From NCBI GenBank assembly GCA_946481605.1, contig CAMLPA010000183.1, forward strand, positions 1 through 6,619: a stretch of 6,619 nt of DNA, given 5' to 3'. The notes beneath the pieces were generated by a model. The model was not told the origin of the DNA and ran no database searches. It worked only from the letters and a program-made list of their open reading frames with translations. Source of the DNA: an uncultured Flavihumibacter sp. (GTDB lineage Bacteria > Bacteroidota > Bacteroidia > Chitinophagales > Chitinophagaceae). The position numbers were made by a program, and so were the translations under genes. Below are positions 1 to 6,619 of the stretch, piece by piece (positions within the stretch are counted from its first letter, which is position 1; each line of letters starts with the position of its first letter).

Positions 1-2972
1 GAAGAACGCCAGTCGAAGGGTTTATTCACTGCTATAGGCTGTACCGGGCCACCGTAAGCTGTGTCGAAAAAGAGTTTCCAGTTGCTTAAAGTATGTTCGG
101 TCCCCGTTGATGTTACCTGTTTACTGAACTTCGCGTTTCCTGTTTCAGCGCCTACGAGAAAGCAGGTTCCATTTGGTTCAAGGGTGATGTTGACTTGCCC
201 GTTTTCGTTACAACGGAATTGTGTTCCGGACAGGGGATTCCATTGTTCCCAAACGGTATGGTTTTCGCGAAGGCTTACGTTGATTTGTTTGGAAACATTA
301 TCCTGGTTAGAAAGGAAATATACGTCTGCGTTGTCTATGCTGCGGTGGTTCCAGGCGATGTTTTTTTCGCGGCTTCCATCCTGGTTAAAAAACTGTATAT
401 CGGGTGTTATTCCCACTGTGTTGAAAGTGTTTTCTTCCCAGGGCAACAGCACGAATTTCCCCTTCCCATAACGCAGTTCTTTGTTCCATTTACTTCCATC
501 AGGCAATATTTCCTGGAAATGCGTCAACAGGGCCGGTTCGTTGTTTACCATTACCGTTGCACCTTCCCTCACCAACTGAAGTACCTTCTCTACTGTTTCT
601 TTCGAAAGGAAAGTGCCGTTGGGCGTAAGCTTCATGGTTCCGGGCAATACCAGCGCAGCATAAGCAGCTCCTCCCAGCAACACGATTTTTCCATCCTTTA
701 CTTTGGCTAGATTCAGCAATGCATCTTTATTGAATGAATCGTATTGATAACCATTGAGGGCATCTATCCAATCTTCAGCTTTGGTCATATTTTTTACATG
801 GCTGACACCTCTGGGCATTTCAGTCATCGGAACATCTTTGTTGCGCAATCTTTCCGCTTCGGCGGCCACCCGTTCTTTCCCGAAAATATCGGGCAGCAGC
901 GGTACCAGCCTATCGGGCAATACACTTCTGCGGGGAATATCTTCTCCGGTGAATACGGCCAGGTCGGTTACGGGAATACCTTGCTGCAACACAGACTGGC
1001 TCCTGGTAAGATAATCCATCCAGCCCCTACCCTGTTCCCACCAGGTCTGGTTCTTCTGGAAGAAAAGGCCCACGCCATCCAGGGTGATCCCGGGTTTCAT
1101 GGTCGTATCCGGATTATGGGTGAAAACGTGGAACACCAGCTTGTTTACACCCAGCGCCAGGTTGCGGTCGCCGGTGGTCTTCAGTTGGCCGGGGTGCTCG
1201 CTCCAGTCCATGCGCACGGTGGTAAAGGATTCAGCCTGTACTATTCTTTTCCCGTAAATGTGTGCGCCAGAAATGGCATCGAGCATATCGTTGGGCTTAT
1301 CGTGGGTGGGGCTTTTGTACCAGAACTCTCCCATCGGCAAATCAACCTTGCCGTAGTGCAACATCCCATCTCCTGCCATCGTGGGCGCCATACTTTCAGC
1401 GCTGAACCGCGTTCCATAAGCATGGGCTTTTTCAGACAAAATGGTATAAAAATTTTCCTGAACCAGTTCTGTAATGGTATTGCGTACGTCCAGCAATACT
1501 TTTTCGGAGAAAGCTGCGCTCTCCAATGGAATACCCGCCATTACAGGCAGGTAGCGCAACAGGTCGTACCCTCTCTTTTTGCGGAAGGCTTCGGCGAACA
1601 CGGGCGACCAGTTCTGGCTGCCGCATTCCCAACTGTCTACATGAAATATTTTGAGTACTTCGCGCGCCAATAAGCTATCGGTTTCAGAAAATGCTTTCGC
1701 GAACCATTGGTTGAATTGCAGCGCAACCGCATTGGGATTGAACTTATCACATTCCAGCCCCAGCGCCGCGCCCCCGGTATAGTTCGTATGTCCCGTGGAC
1801 GTATGCCCCATGCGCAGGATTGTCCATTTCCCTTCCGGCGCTTTCCAGGTCAGTTTACCATTAGCATCCATATAAGCTGAAATATCTCTTAAGGACGCGG
1901 TATCCACGCAAACTTCTTTGGGAAGTAGTTTTTCATCGGCAGCAGGACTCACCCGCCAAACGGAAGCGTTTTTTCCTTCGAACTGATGCACAACCGGGGA
2001 GGAAGAAAGCAGGATACCTGTGAGTTTGAGCGTGGGTTTCCATTTGGCGGCATCTATATCCTCCGCGCCGGGTTCTGTCCCTTCTTTGGAGAAAGCAAAC
2101 CGGAAATACTTCGCGGTAACTTCAGCGATGGCGTGGGTTACATCTTCATCGGTATTCTGCCAGCCCTGGCGCGGCGGTTCCAGCCTGGTGTGGTTGGTGA
2201 AATGAAGACCATCGTTACTGACCTGTATCCACAAACGGTTCGCCTGAAAATTGTTGCCACCCGTATTGATGCGTATACTTCTGCAGGTAAAAGGCGTTTT
2301 GAATTCATATTGTATCCAGCAACTGTCTTCACTGCGGAAGCCTTCTTTGTTACCTGGATCATTCAAAAAAGCGGCGGGTGTATTGTTACTGGTAGTCACC
2401 TTCGGCGTTTCGTTAAATGACCATCTTTCCGGTGTTTTTTCCCGGTAAGCATAGACCGCGATATCACGGTAGTAGTTTTCTTTTGATGGCGGTTGCGGGA
2501 GTATTATTTCCACTGTGCGTCCTCCATTCACTGAGGAACTGCTCCATACGAGTTTCTGCATACTTAATTCAGGCGTGATCCAGGGACCACCAGCCAGGGC
2601 GAAGCCATCGCAAACGTGCATGCCCAGTTGAAGGTTGAGTCTTTTCGCTTCTTTCATCGCAAAATGTACCAGGCGCCACCAACGTGGCGAAAGCTGCGCA
2701 ACGGATTCACCCTTATAAAGCGGATGCGGAGCGGCCTGTATCGGCATCAGGTAAGCGCCACCAATGCCGACACGTTTCATCGCTTCAAGATCAGCGGTGA
2801 TGCCTTCTTCCGAATAAGCGCCTTTCATCCAGTACCAAAACACCCAGGGTCTGGCTTCAGCGGAAGGCCGTAGGAAGGCTGCTTCCAGTTGTTCATATCC
2901 GTTAGATGATGGCTGCGCAACACAAATTTTCCCGCAGACTAGCGCCAATAAAAGAAAGTACTTTTTCATCAT
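1..2972 (-). CDS. GH106-like alpha-L-rhamnosidase, secreted, 3' end cut by window edge
   Basis: Probably hydrolyses terminal alpha-L-rhamnose in the periplasm or at the cell surface. I translated one uninterrupted frame of 990 codons from ATG 2970-2972 to the left edge, with no stop and no frameshift. A second ATG (2967-2969) directly follows, so the start could be one codon later. Residues 1-20 are a signal peptide (MMKKYFLLLA..., site near CVAQ) without a proper lipobox. A TIM-barrel-like N-terminal part begins near RPWVFWYWMKG (41-51). Residues about 205-325 look like an inserted discoidin/F5-8C-type beta-sandwich. The catalytic half holds HVDSWECGSQNW (E449), RFSAESMAP (E526), VQAESFTTVRMDW (E581) and GDRNLALGVNKLVFH (601-615). 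E449 and E581 are the likely catalytic pair. From 963 a C-terminal jelly-roll begins (NWKLFFDTAYGGP) and is cut; I expect about 100 residues more. It lies 19 bases after the GH2 stop, so it is likely in the same operon. The family call is from motif memory, not a search. Confidence 0.88.
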   Translation of the reverse strand, partial: MMKKYFLLLALVCGKICVAQPSSNGYEQLEAAFLRPSAEARPWVFWYWMKGAYSEEGITADLEAMKRVGIGGAYLMPIQAAPHPLYKGESVAQLSPRWWRLVHFAMKEAKRLNLQLGMHVCDGFALAGGPWITPELSMQKLVWSSSSVNGGRTVEIILPQPPSKENYYRDIAVYAYREKTPERWSFNETPKVTTSNNTPAAFLNDPGNKEGFRSEDSCWIQYEFKTPFTCRSIRINTGGNNFQANRLWIQVSNDGLHFTNHTRLEPPRQGWQNTDEDVTHAIAEVTAKYFRFAFSKEGTEPGAEDIDAAKWKPTLKLTGILLSSSPVVHQFEGKNASVWRVSPAADEKLLPKEVCVDTASLRDISAYMDANGKLTWKAPEGKWTILRMGHTSTGHTNYTGGAALGLECDKFNPNAVALQFNQWFAKAFSETDSLLAREVLKIFHVDSWECGSQNWSPVFAEAFRKKRGYDLLRYLPVMAGIPLESAAFSEKVLLDVRNTITELVQENFYTILSEKAHAYGTRFSAESMAPTMAGDGMLHYGKVDLPMGEFWYKSPTHDKPNDMLDAISGAHIYGKRIVQAESFTTVRMDWSEHPGQLKTTGDRNLALGVNKLVFHVFTHNPDTTMKPGITLDGVGLFFQKNQTWWEQGRGWMDYLTRSQSVLQQGIPVTDLAVFTGEDIPRRSVLPDRLVPLLPDIFGKERVAAEAERLRNKDVPMTEMPRGVSHVKNMTKAEDWIDALNGYQYDSFNKDALLNLAKVKDGKIVLLGGAAYAALVLPGTMKLTPNGTFLSKETVEKVLQLVREGATVMVNNEPALLTHFQEILPDGSKWNKELRYGKGKFVLLPWEENTFNTVGITPDIQFFNQDGSREKNIAWNHRSIDNADVYFLSNQDNVSKQINVSLRENHTVWEQWNPLSGTQFRCNENGQVNITLEPNGTCFLVGAETGNAKFSKQVTSTGTEHTLSNWKLFFDTAYGGPVQPIAVNKPFDWRS

Positions 2973-2991
2973 GAATACCAGCTTAAAATGA

Positions 2992-5361
2992 TCAGCGCAC
3001 CTGCAATACGATCCGTTCTTCGGGCAGCCCTTTTGCACGGGCCACCACTTCAATAGTCCCTTTCTTCCCCATCGTGGAAAGAATGGCCAGGCAACGGCCC
3101 TGCCAGGTCTTTCTTTCCGGGCGGGTATAACTCTCAAGGCTCACCGGGTTCGCATTGCCCACACCAATAATTTTGCCATTGCCTTTTATTTCAAATGTTA
3201 CCAGGCGCTCTTCTTCGGGCAACCTGTTACCACGCGCATCCAGTATTTCAGCGGTGAGGTAAGAAAGATCCGCTCCGGCAGCCGAAAGCGCGGTTCTGTC
3301 AGCGGTCAGTTTCAGTTTTTGGGCTGCGCCCGCCGTTTCCACGACTTGCACGTTCACCTGTTTTCCGCCCGAATAACCTACGGCGCGCAATACGCCTGCG
3401 GTATAAGGCACCTGCCACACCAACCGGTGTTTATCCTGCTCCGCGAGGTTCTTTTTACCAAGCGATTTTCCATTCAGGAACAACTCAACGGTTTCGCAGG
3501 AGGTATAAACTTTCACGGCAAGCGGTTTCCCCTCATATCCTTTCCAGTTCCAGTGTGCTTTCACATCTTCCCATTCCCACCTGCTCCAGTCCAGTTTATT
3601 TTTATTCGTATCGAATGAAAGTTTGGGGGATTGAACAAACAAGGAAAGCTGGTCCTTTTTCCAAAGCGCATCACGGTAATAAGACTGTGGCCTTTTCCAC
3701 CCACAGATATCAATATCACCGCAAAAAGCGAGGTTCCAGGGAAAGAAGCGCTGCGACTGCGGGAACCCGAGCCATCCAATGCTGGCCTCACCGATGTAGT
3801 CGAAGGCGGTCCAGACAAAATCACCGATCACATACGGGTGTTTTTCTACCTGCTTCCAGTAATCGTATGCATCTATGGGGAAGGATTCCGAGGCATACAT
3901 CACGCGGTTGGGTACCCGAAGATGGTCCTGTTCGTATTTGTCGAAAGCATAGTTGTAACCGGCGACATCAAGGGTGGCGAAAAGGGAGTCTTTATCGGGC
4001 GCCACGCCATTCACGCCGTTGGTTACGGGTCTGGAAGGGTCAAGTGCGCTTACAAACTCAGCTAATTTTTTAGAAAGCTGGGCCACTTCAGGCCTTTCCC
4101 GGCGGGGAATCTCATTGCCGGTGCTCCACATAATGATGGAGGGATGGTTGCGGTCGCGCAGGATCATACTTTCCAGGTCGCGCTGCCACCATTCGGAGAA
4201 GTGTACATTGTAATCGGCGGGATTCTTTCCTTCGTTCCAGGTATCGAAAGCCTCGTCAATCACCAACATCCCCAGCCTGTCGCAGGCATCCAGGAATGCG
4301 GGCGAAGGTGGATTGTGCGCGGTGCGGATGGCATTGTAGCCGGAAGCCTTCAGCAAGGCCACTTTTCTTTCTTCCGCACGGGGAAAAGATTTCGCGCCTA
4401 AAGGACCATTATCGTGGTGCACACATCCACCTTTCAGTTTAATTGTAGTGCCATTCAGTTGAAATCCTTTATCAGCGCTGAAAGCAATGCTCCGGATGCC
4501 AAAACTCGTACGGGTTTCTTCCAGCAGTTGCTGTCCCTCATAAATGGAAGAAACCACCTGGTACAGCGCCGGATTTTCAATATCCCAAAGTATTGGATCT
4601 TTCACCTGCAAGGTGTTTTCGATCTTCTGCTCCGTTTCGCCGGCAAGTGTTGTTTCCACCTGCGCCACCTGTTTTCCCGCACCATCAAGTACCTGTGTTT
4701 TTAACCGTGTGCTCCCGGTGTTTTTTCCGTGCCGGAGCAGTGTGGTTACCACCTTAATGGTAGCGCTTTTTGCACTTACTTCTGGTGTGGTCACATACAC
4801 ACCCCAGGGTTGAATGTGTGCGGCCGGGGCCATGCGCAACCAAACATCACGGTAGATGCCCGAGCCCGAATACCAGCGGGAGTTCTCCCCTTCATTTCGG
4901 ACACGCACCGCGATTATATTATCATTACCGGCCTTCACCTTGCCGGAGATATCGAAATAAAAAGAAGTGTACCCATAAGGGTGTTTTCCCAGTTTCTTTC
5001 CATTCAGCCAGAAATCAGCATTCATATACACCCCATCGAAATGGAGGTAAAGTCTTTTTAAAGTATCTGCGGGCGCAACGGAAAAAAACTTCCTGTACCA
5101 GCCGGTACCCCCTTGTGTGAAGCCAGTGCTTACCTGACCGATCGCGCCGTTGAAAAAAGGAGATTTTGTACCGGGAATGTCTTCGATGCTCCAGTCGTGG
5201 GGAACGTCCAATATTTTCCAGGCAGTATCTGGAAAATCTACTTCATGTGCGCCGTCGGCCGCTCCGCGGAAAAAGCGCCAGTTGTTGTTGAAAGAAATGG
5301 TTTGGGGGAAACCGGCTAGTGCGAAGCAAAGGCTGACAAGAAAAATAGACAAGCGTTTCAT
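2992..5361 (-). CDS. Secreted GH2 glycoside hydrolase, beta-galactosidase type, with DUF4982-like and C5-like tail
   Basis: A complete 789-residue retaining glycosidase, most likely a beta-galactosidase, though beta-glucuronidase or beta-mannosidase activity cannot be excluded. Residues 1-20 form a signal peptide (MKRLSIFLVSLCFALAGFPQ) with no lipobox. The domain order is a GH2 sugar-binding jelly-roll (about 22-180, with PHDWSIED and GWYRKFF), an Ig-like domain (about 186-290), and a TIM barrel (about 297-575). A DUF4982-like domain (about 612-670, ETVELFLNGKSLG) and a GH2 C5-like Ig domain (about 682-789) follow. The barrel holds RTAHNPPSPAFLDACDRLG and the GH2 signature RDRNHPSIIMWSTGNEIP, whose E417 is the acid/base. 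E492 in MYASESFP is the likely nucleophile, followed by GDFVWTAFDYIGE. The length is normal for this Bacteroidota subgroup. No good Shine-Dalgarno precedes the ATG; the upstream stretch is A-rich (CTAAAAACGATGTTCA). An intrinsic terminator lies about 77 bases upstream, so the gene probably starts its own transcript, which continues into the GH106-like gene. Confidence 0.95.
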   Translation of the reverse strand: MKRLSIFLVSLCFALAGFPQTISFNNNWRFFRGAADGAHEVDFPDTAWKILDVPHDWSIEDIPGTKSPFFNGAIGQVSTGFTQGGTGWYRKFFSVAPADTLKRLYLHFDGVYMNADFWLNGKKLGKHPYGYTSFYFDISGKVKAGNDNIIAVRVRNEGENSRWYSGSGIYRDVWLRMAPAAHIQPWGVYVTTPEVSAKSATIKVVTTLLRHGKNTGSTRLKTQVLDGAGKQVAQVETTLAGETEQKIENTLQVKDPILWDIENPALYQVVSSIYEGQQLLEETRTSFGIRSIAFSADKGFQLNGTTIKLKGGCVHHDNGPLGAKSFPRAEERKVALLKASGYNAIRTAHNPPSPAFLDACDRLGMLVIDEAFDTWNEGKNPADYNVHFSEWWQRDLESMILRDRNHPSIIMWSTGNEIPRRERPEVAQLSKKLAEFVSALDPSRPVTNGVNGVAPDKDSLFATLDVAGYNYAFDKYEQDHLRVPNRVMYASESFPIDAYDYWKQVEKHPYVIGDFVWTAFDYIGEASIGWLGFPQSQRFFPWNLAFCGDIDICGWKRPQSYYRDALWKKDQLSLFVQSPKLSFDTNKNKLDWSRWEWEDVKAHWNWKGYEGKPLAVKVYTSCETVELFLNGKSLGKKNLAEQDKHRLVWQVPYTAGVLRAVGYSGGKQVNVQVVETAGAAQKLKLTADRTALSAAGADLSYLTAEILDARGNRLPEEERLVTFEIKGNGKIIGVGNANPVSLESYTRPERKTWQGRCLAILSTMGKKGTIEVVARAKGLPEERIVLQVR

Positions 5362-5403
5362 TGAACATCGTTTTTAGCTGAGAAGCAATCCCGGGCACAT
5401 CCT

Positions 5404-5411
5404 TAAACTTA
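5404..5411 (-). promoter_or_regulatory. Candidate Bacteroidota -7 element (TAAGTTTA) for the GH2-GH106 pair
   Basis: Read on the minus strand this is TAAGTTTA, a 7-of-8 match to the Bacteroidota -7 consensus TAnnTTTG. It lies between the terminator and the GH2 start and would give a 5' leader of about 35 bases. The nearest upstream TTTG, at the end of the terminator T-run, is 25 bases away, longer than the usual 19-21, so the -33 element is poor. The position is sensible but the match alone is weak. Confidence 0.22.
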
Positions 5412-5419
5412 CCACGAAA

Positions 5420-5557
5420 TTACCGGACGTGGAAATCAAAAAAAATGAGCCGCGGGGAACCGCAGCTCGTGCCATGATTGATTGCGTTTGCCATATTAGA
5501 TAGACACGATTGAGGTGCCTGAATATGCTTGATTGCTGTTGTAAAACTACATTCCAT
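5420..5557 (-). CDS. Possible 45-residue small ORF overlapping the terminator
   Basis: An open frame of 45 codons runs from ATG 5555-5557 to TAA 5420-5422. The product begins MECSFTTAIK and ends in LIFFDFHVR; I do not recognise it. It has three Cys, no signal peptide and no clear domain. An AGGG that could act as a Shine-Dalgarno lies only three bases before the ATG, too close for good function. The last third of the frame reads straight through the terminator stem and T-run (codons for SCGSPRLIFF). The start region is in the 3' arm of the upstream hairpin. It may be a chance ORF; an alternative is that the DNA encodes an untranslated small RNA or leader. No codon-bias argument is possible at this length. 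Confidence 0.2.
   Translation of the reverse strand: MECSFTTAIKHIQAPQSCLSNMANAINHGTSCGSPRLIFFDFHVR
5438..5468 (-). terminator. Intrinsic terminator between propeller hydrolase and GH2
   Basis: On the minus strand the sequence is GAGCTGCGG, loop TTCC, CCGCGGCTC. This forms a 9-bp stem (5447-5468) with one T-G wobble, followed by A and eight Ts (5445-5438). It is a textbook Rho-independent terminator for leftward transcription. It lies about 137 bases after the stop of the propeller gene and about 77 bases before the GH2 start. It would separate the two transcription units, or act as an attenuator if transcription reads through. Confidence 0.88.
5474..5485 (-). repeat. Direct repeat copy 2, GCAATCAATCAT
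   Basis: On the minus strand this 12-mer matches GCAATCAAGCAT at 5525-5536 in 11 of 12 positions. The copies are 51 bases apart, start to start, about five helical turns, and this one lies just upstream of the terminator. Paired direct repeats in a non-coding gap can be operator sites, but two short copies could arise by chance. Confidence 0.35.
5525..5536 (-). repeat. Direct repeat copy 1, GCAATCAAGCAT
   Basis: This is the partner of the 12-mer at 5474-5485, with a single G/T difference at position 9. The core GCAATCAA is identical in both. It has no assigned function; a regulator-binding pair or a structural element of a leader RNA are possibilities. Confidence 0.35.
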
Positions 5558-5599
5558 CTTCCCTGAAAAAAATGTCAGTTTTGTGGAAATTGATGGAAT
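5551..5599 (-). other. Long imperfect hairpin just after the propeller hydrolase stop codon
   Basis: The plus-strand block ATTCCATCTTCCCTGA (5551-5566) pairs base by base with GATGGAAT (5592-5599), GGAA (5585-5588) and TCAG (5575-5578). That makes 16 base pairs, with two bulges of 3 and 6 bases on one arm only and an 8-base loop. In the minus-strand RNA it begins six bases after the UAG stop. It could protect the 3' end of the upstream mRNA or act as a weak terminator, since only four Ts follow, after GTAG. Its 3' arm would also cover the AGGG and ATG of the possible small ORF. The stem is AT-rich, so its stability is uncertain. Confidence 0.45.
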
Positions 5600-5605
5600 A
5601 TTTTC

Positions 5606-6619
5606 CTATTTGCTATCCGGCTTCAGTGGTTCGGAGGTAGCCACCGCAATGGTACGGTTGTCTTTGTTGTCCACTGCACAGTAAAAGTGATATACGATTC
5701 CCCGGTGTTTTACCACAAAAGATTTGTGTGCGAAACGCGCATCGAACGGTGTAGTGGAATTGATGAGGTCAGGGCCATCCCAATCGGTCCAGTTCACCAT
5801 GTCGTAGGAGCAGGCGAACCGGTTGAAAGCATCTTTCCTTCCTTCCCAGAAAGCGCCGAAATAAAACATCACCCAGAGGTCATCCATTTTTTGCAGCACG
5901 GCATCTCCGGTGATACCAATGGGATGGTGCATCACCGGTTCCTTTCCATATCTTTCCCAATGGATCATATCGTTGGAAACGGCCATTCCTATCCGCTCAA
6001 ACCAGCGTGTTTTCAGGTTGTTGACAGCGGTATCCCCATTGGCATTGTAATACATCACGAAGGGATAGCCCGTTGTTTTTTGCGCATCGTATACCACTGA
6101 ATTTTTGAATTGCTTTTTGTTTTCCCACCAGCGCACATCTTTGTCTGTAGAAGAAAGCACAGGTGCCGGGAGCCGCCGCCATTCATGCGCGCTGGAAGGA
6201 TCTTTCTTCGTGTATGCGATACCGGTTGAAAGCAATCCCGCTTCATAACCTGGGGTATTCCCGCCGAAATAAGACATCCAGTATTTATTATTATGTTTCT
6301 TCAGTTTGTAAGAACCTCCCCAGGTGGGATCCTGTAAGGCAATGTAACCGGCCTTTTGAAAGCCGTCCCAAACAGTGCTATCTCCCATCGAAAGTATTGG
6401 TCCCTTCTTTTCCCAGTGCAGGAGGTCGCGGCTTTCAGCAAGGTGTGTTTCATAACCTTTTCCATCAAAAACGATATAGGTCATGAACCATTTTTTCCCT
6501 TTGCGGAAAACACTGGGACAATCCACTTTTTTTGTGCTATCCTCTCCGGTGAGAATCACCCCATATTTGAATGGTGTTTTCACTGCTTCATAAACGGCCT
6601 GCATTTTTTCGGGTGTAAC
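5606..6619 (-). CDS. Five-bladed beta-propeller glycoside hydrolase (GH43/GH117/GH130-like), 5' end cut by window edge
   Basis: Likely an exported glycosidase acting on an oligosaccharide; the exact CAZy family and bond are not clear. The frame is open to the right edge: five codons (VTPEK) precede the first in-window ATG (6602-6604). That Met is therefore probably internal, and the true start with a signal peptide should lie just outside. Numbering from that Met gives 332 residues to TAG at 5606-5608. The repeated blade pattern is clear: LAESRDLLHWEKKG (55-68), MAVSNDMIHWERYG (207-220) and ACSYDMVNWTDWDGP (264-278), each the aromatic end of a propeller blade. Candidate catalytic or binding acids are D28 in KVDCPSVF, D80 in TVWDGFQKAG, E121 in GYEAGLLS and D234 in ITGDAVLQKM. 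The C-terminus ends soon after IAVATSEPLK, with no extra domain. No intact gene in the window is fused to it. It is separated from GH2 by 244 bases and a terminator. Confidence 0.85.
   Translation of the reverse strand, partial: VTPEKMQAVYEAVKTPFKYGVILTGEDSTKKVDCPSVFRKGKKWFMTYIVFDGKGYETHLAESRDLLHWEKKGPILSMGDSTVWDGFQKAGYIALQDPTWGGSYKLKKHNNKYWMSYFGGNTPGYEAGLLSTGIAYTKKDPSSAHEWRRLPAPVLSSTDKDVRWWENKKQFKNSVVYDAQKTTGYPFVMYYNANGDTAVNNLKTRWFERIGMAVSNDMIHWERYGKEPVMHHPIGITGDAVLQKMDDLWVMFYFGAFWEGRKDAFNRFACSYDMVNWTDWDGPDLINSTTPFDARFAHKSFVVKHRGIVYHFYCAVDNKDNRTIAVATSEPLKPDSK

Noticed and set aside
1241..1632. Two short minus-strand frames (1241-1423 and 1432-1632) that could suggest a broken gene
   Set aside because: They are in other frames than the GH106-like reading frame, which itself is open without interruption across the whole stretch.
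744..1673. A 309-codon open frame on the plus strand
   Set aside because: It lies fully antisense to the GH106-like gene, has no recognisable domain, and the minus-strand protein is conserved in motif and fold over the same bases.
1..2972. Possible pseudogene or frameshift in the left 3 kb
   Set aside because: A codon-by-codon reading gave exactly 990 sense codons from ATG 2970-2972 to the edge with no stop, and family motifs occur throughout in the same frame.
2910..2972. Lipoprotein signal in the GH106-like N-terminus (Cys13 and Cys17)
   Set aside because: The residue before each Cys is Val or Ile, not Gly, Ala or Ser, so neither fits a lipobox; an ordinary signal peptide ending near CVAQ is more likely.
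3555..4073. A 172-codon plus-strand frame within GH2
   Set aside because: It is antisense to the GH2 barrel and tail, is rich in Arg and His without pattern, and has no family resemblance.
5997..6246. Two 61-63-codon minus-strand frames inside the propeller gene
   Set aside because: They are alternative-frame shadows; the main frame shows regular blade motifs over the same region.
1..6619. CRISPR array, tRNA or rRNA gene, insertion sequence
   Set aside because: I saw no regularly spaced repeats, cloverleaf-like segment, transposase motif or terminal inverted repeats; almost all of the window is accounted for by three enzyme genes.

Overview
The window is a block of secreted carbohydrate-active enzymes from a member of the Bacteroidota. 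All genes are on the minus strand, so transcription runs from high to low coordinates. The assignment rests on three things. Two visible N-termini are short Lys-rich signal peptides ending in an Ala/Phe-x-Gln type site. The start codons have no convincing Shine-Dalgarno sequence. The combination of a GH2 with a DUF4982-like tail, a GH106-like enzyme and a five-bladed-propeller hydrolase is typical of Bacteroidota polysaccharide-utilisation loci. The mixed base composition and protein style suggest something like the Chitinophagales, but that is a guess.

Layout in transcription order. (1) 6619-5606: a five-bladed beta-propeller glycosidase (GH32/43/117/130-like fold), missing its N-terminus at the window edge. 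(2) 5605-5362: a 244-base intergenic region holding a long imperfect hairpin just after the stop codon, a near-perfect 12-base direct repeat, a possible 45-codon ORF, a strong intrinsic terminator (9-bp stem plus eight Ts) and a weak promoter candidate just below it. (3) 5361-2992: a complete 789-residue GH2 enzyme of the beta-galactosidase type with both catalytic glutamates. (4) 2972-1: a GH106-like alpha-L-rhamnosidase, open in one frame for 990 codons and running off the left edge before its stop. The GH2 and GH106-like genes are 19 bases apart and are almost certainly co-transcribed. No SusC/SusD pair, regulator, RNA gene or mobile element is visible.

A reasonable working model is that the three exported enzymes trim side chains or disaccharide units from a rhamnose-containing plant or algal glycan such as a rhamnogalacturonan, an arabinogalactan or an ulvan. 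The GH106-like protein would remove alpha-L-rhamnose and the GH2 a beta-linked galactose or related sugar. The propeller enzyme's bond cannot be named from sequence. The substrate is inferred, not seen. The most unusual part is the 5605-5362 gap, where a possible short ORF has its start region inside one hairpin and its 3' end inside a terminator. It may be a small RNA or an attenuation leader, or it may be coincidence.
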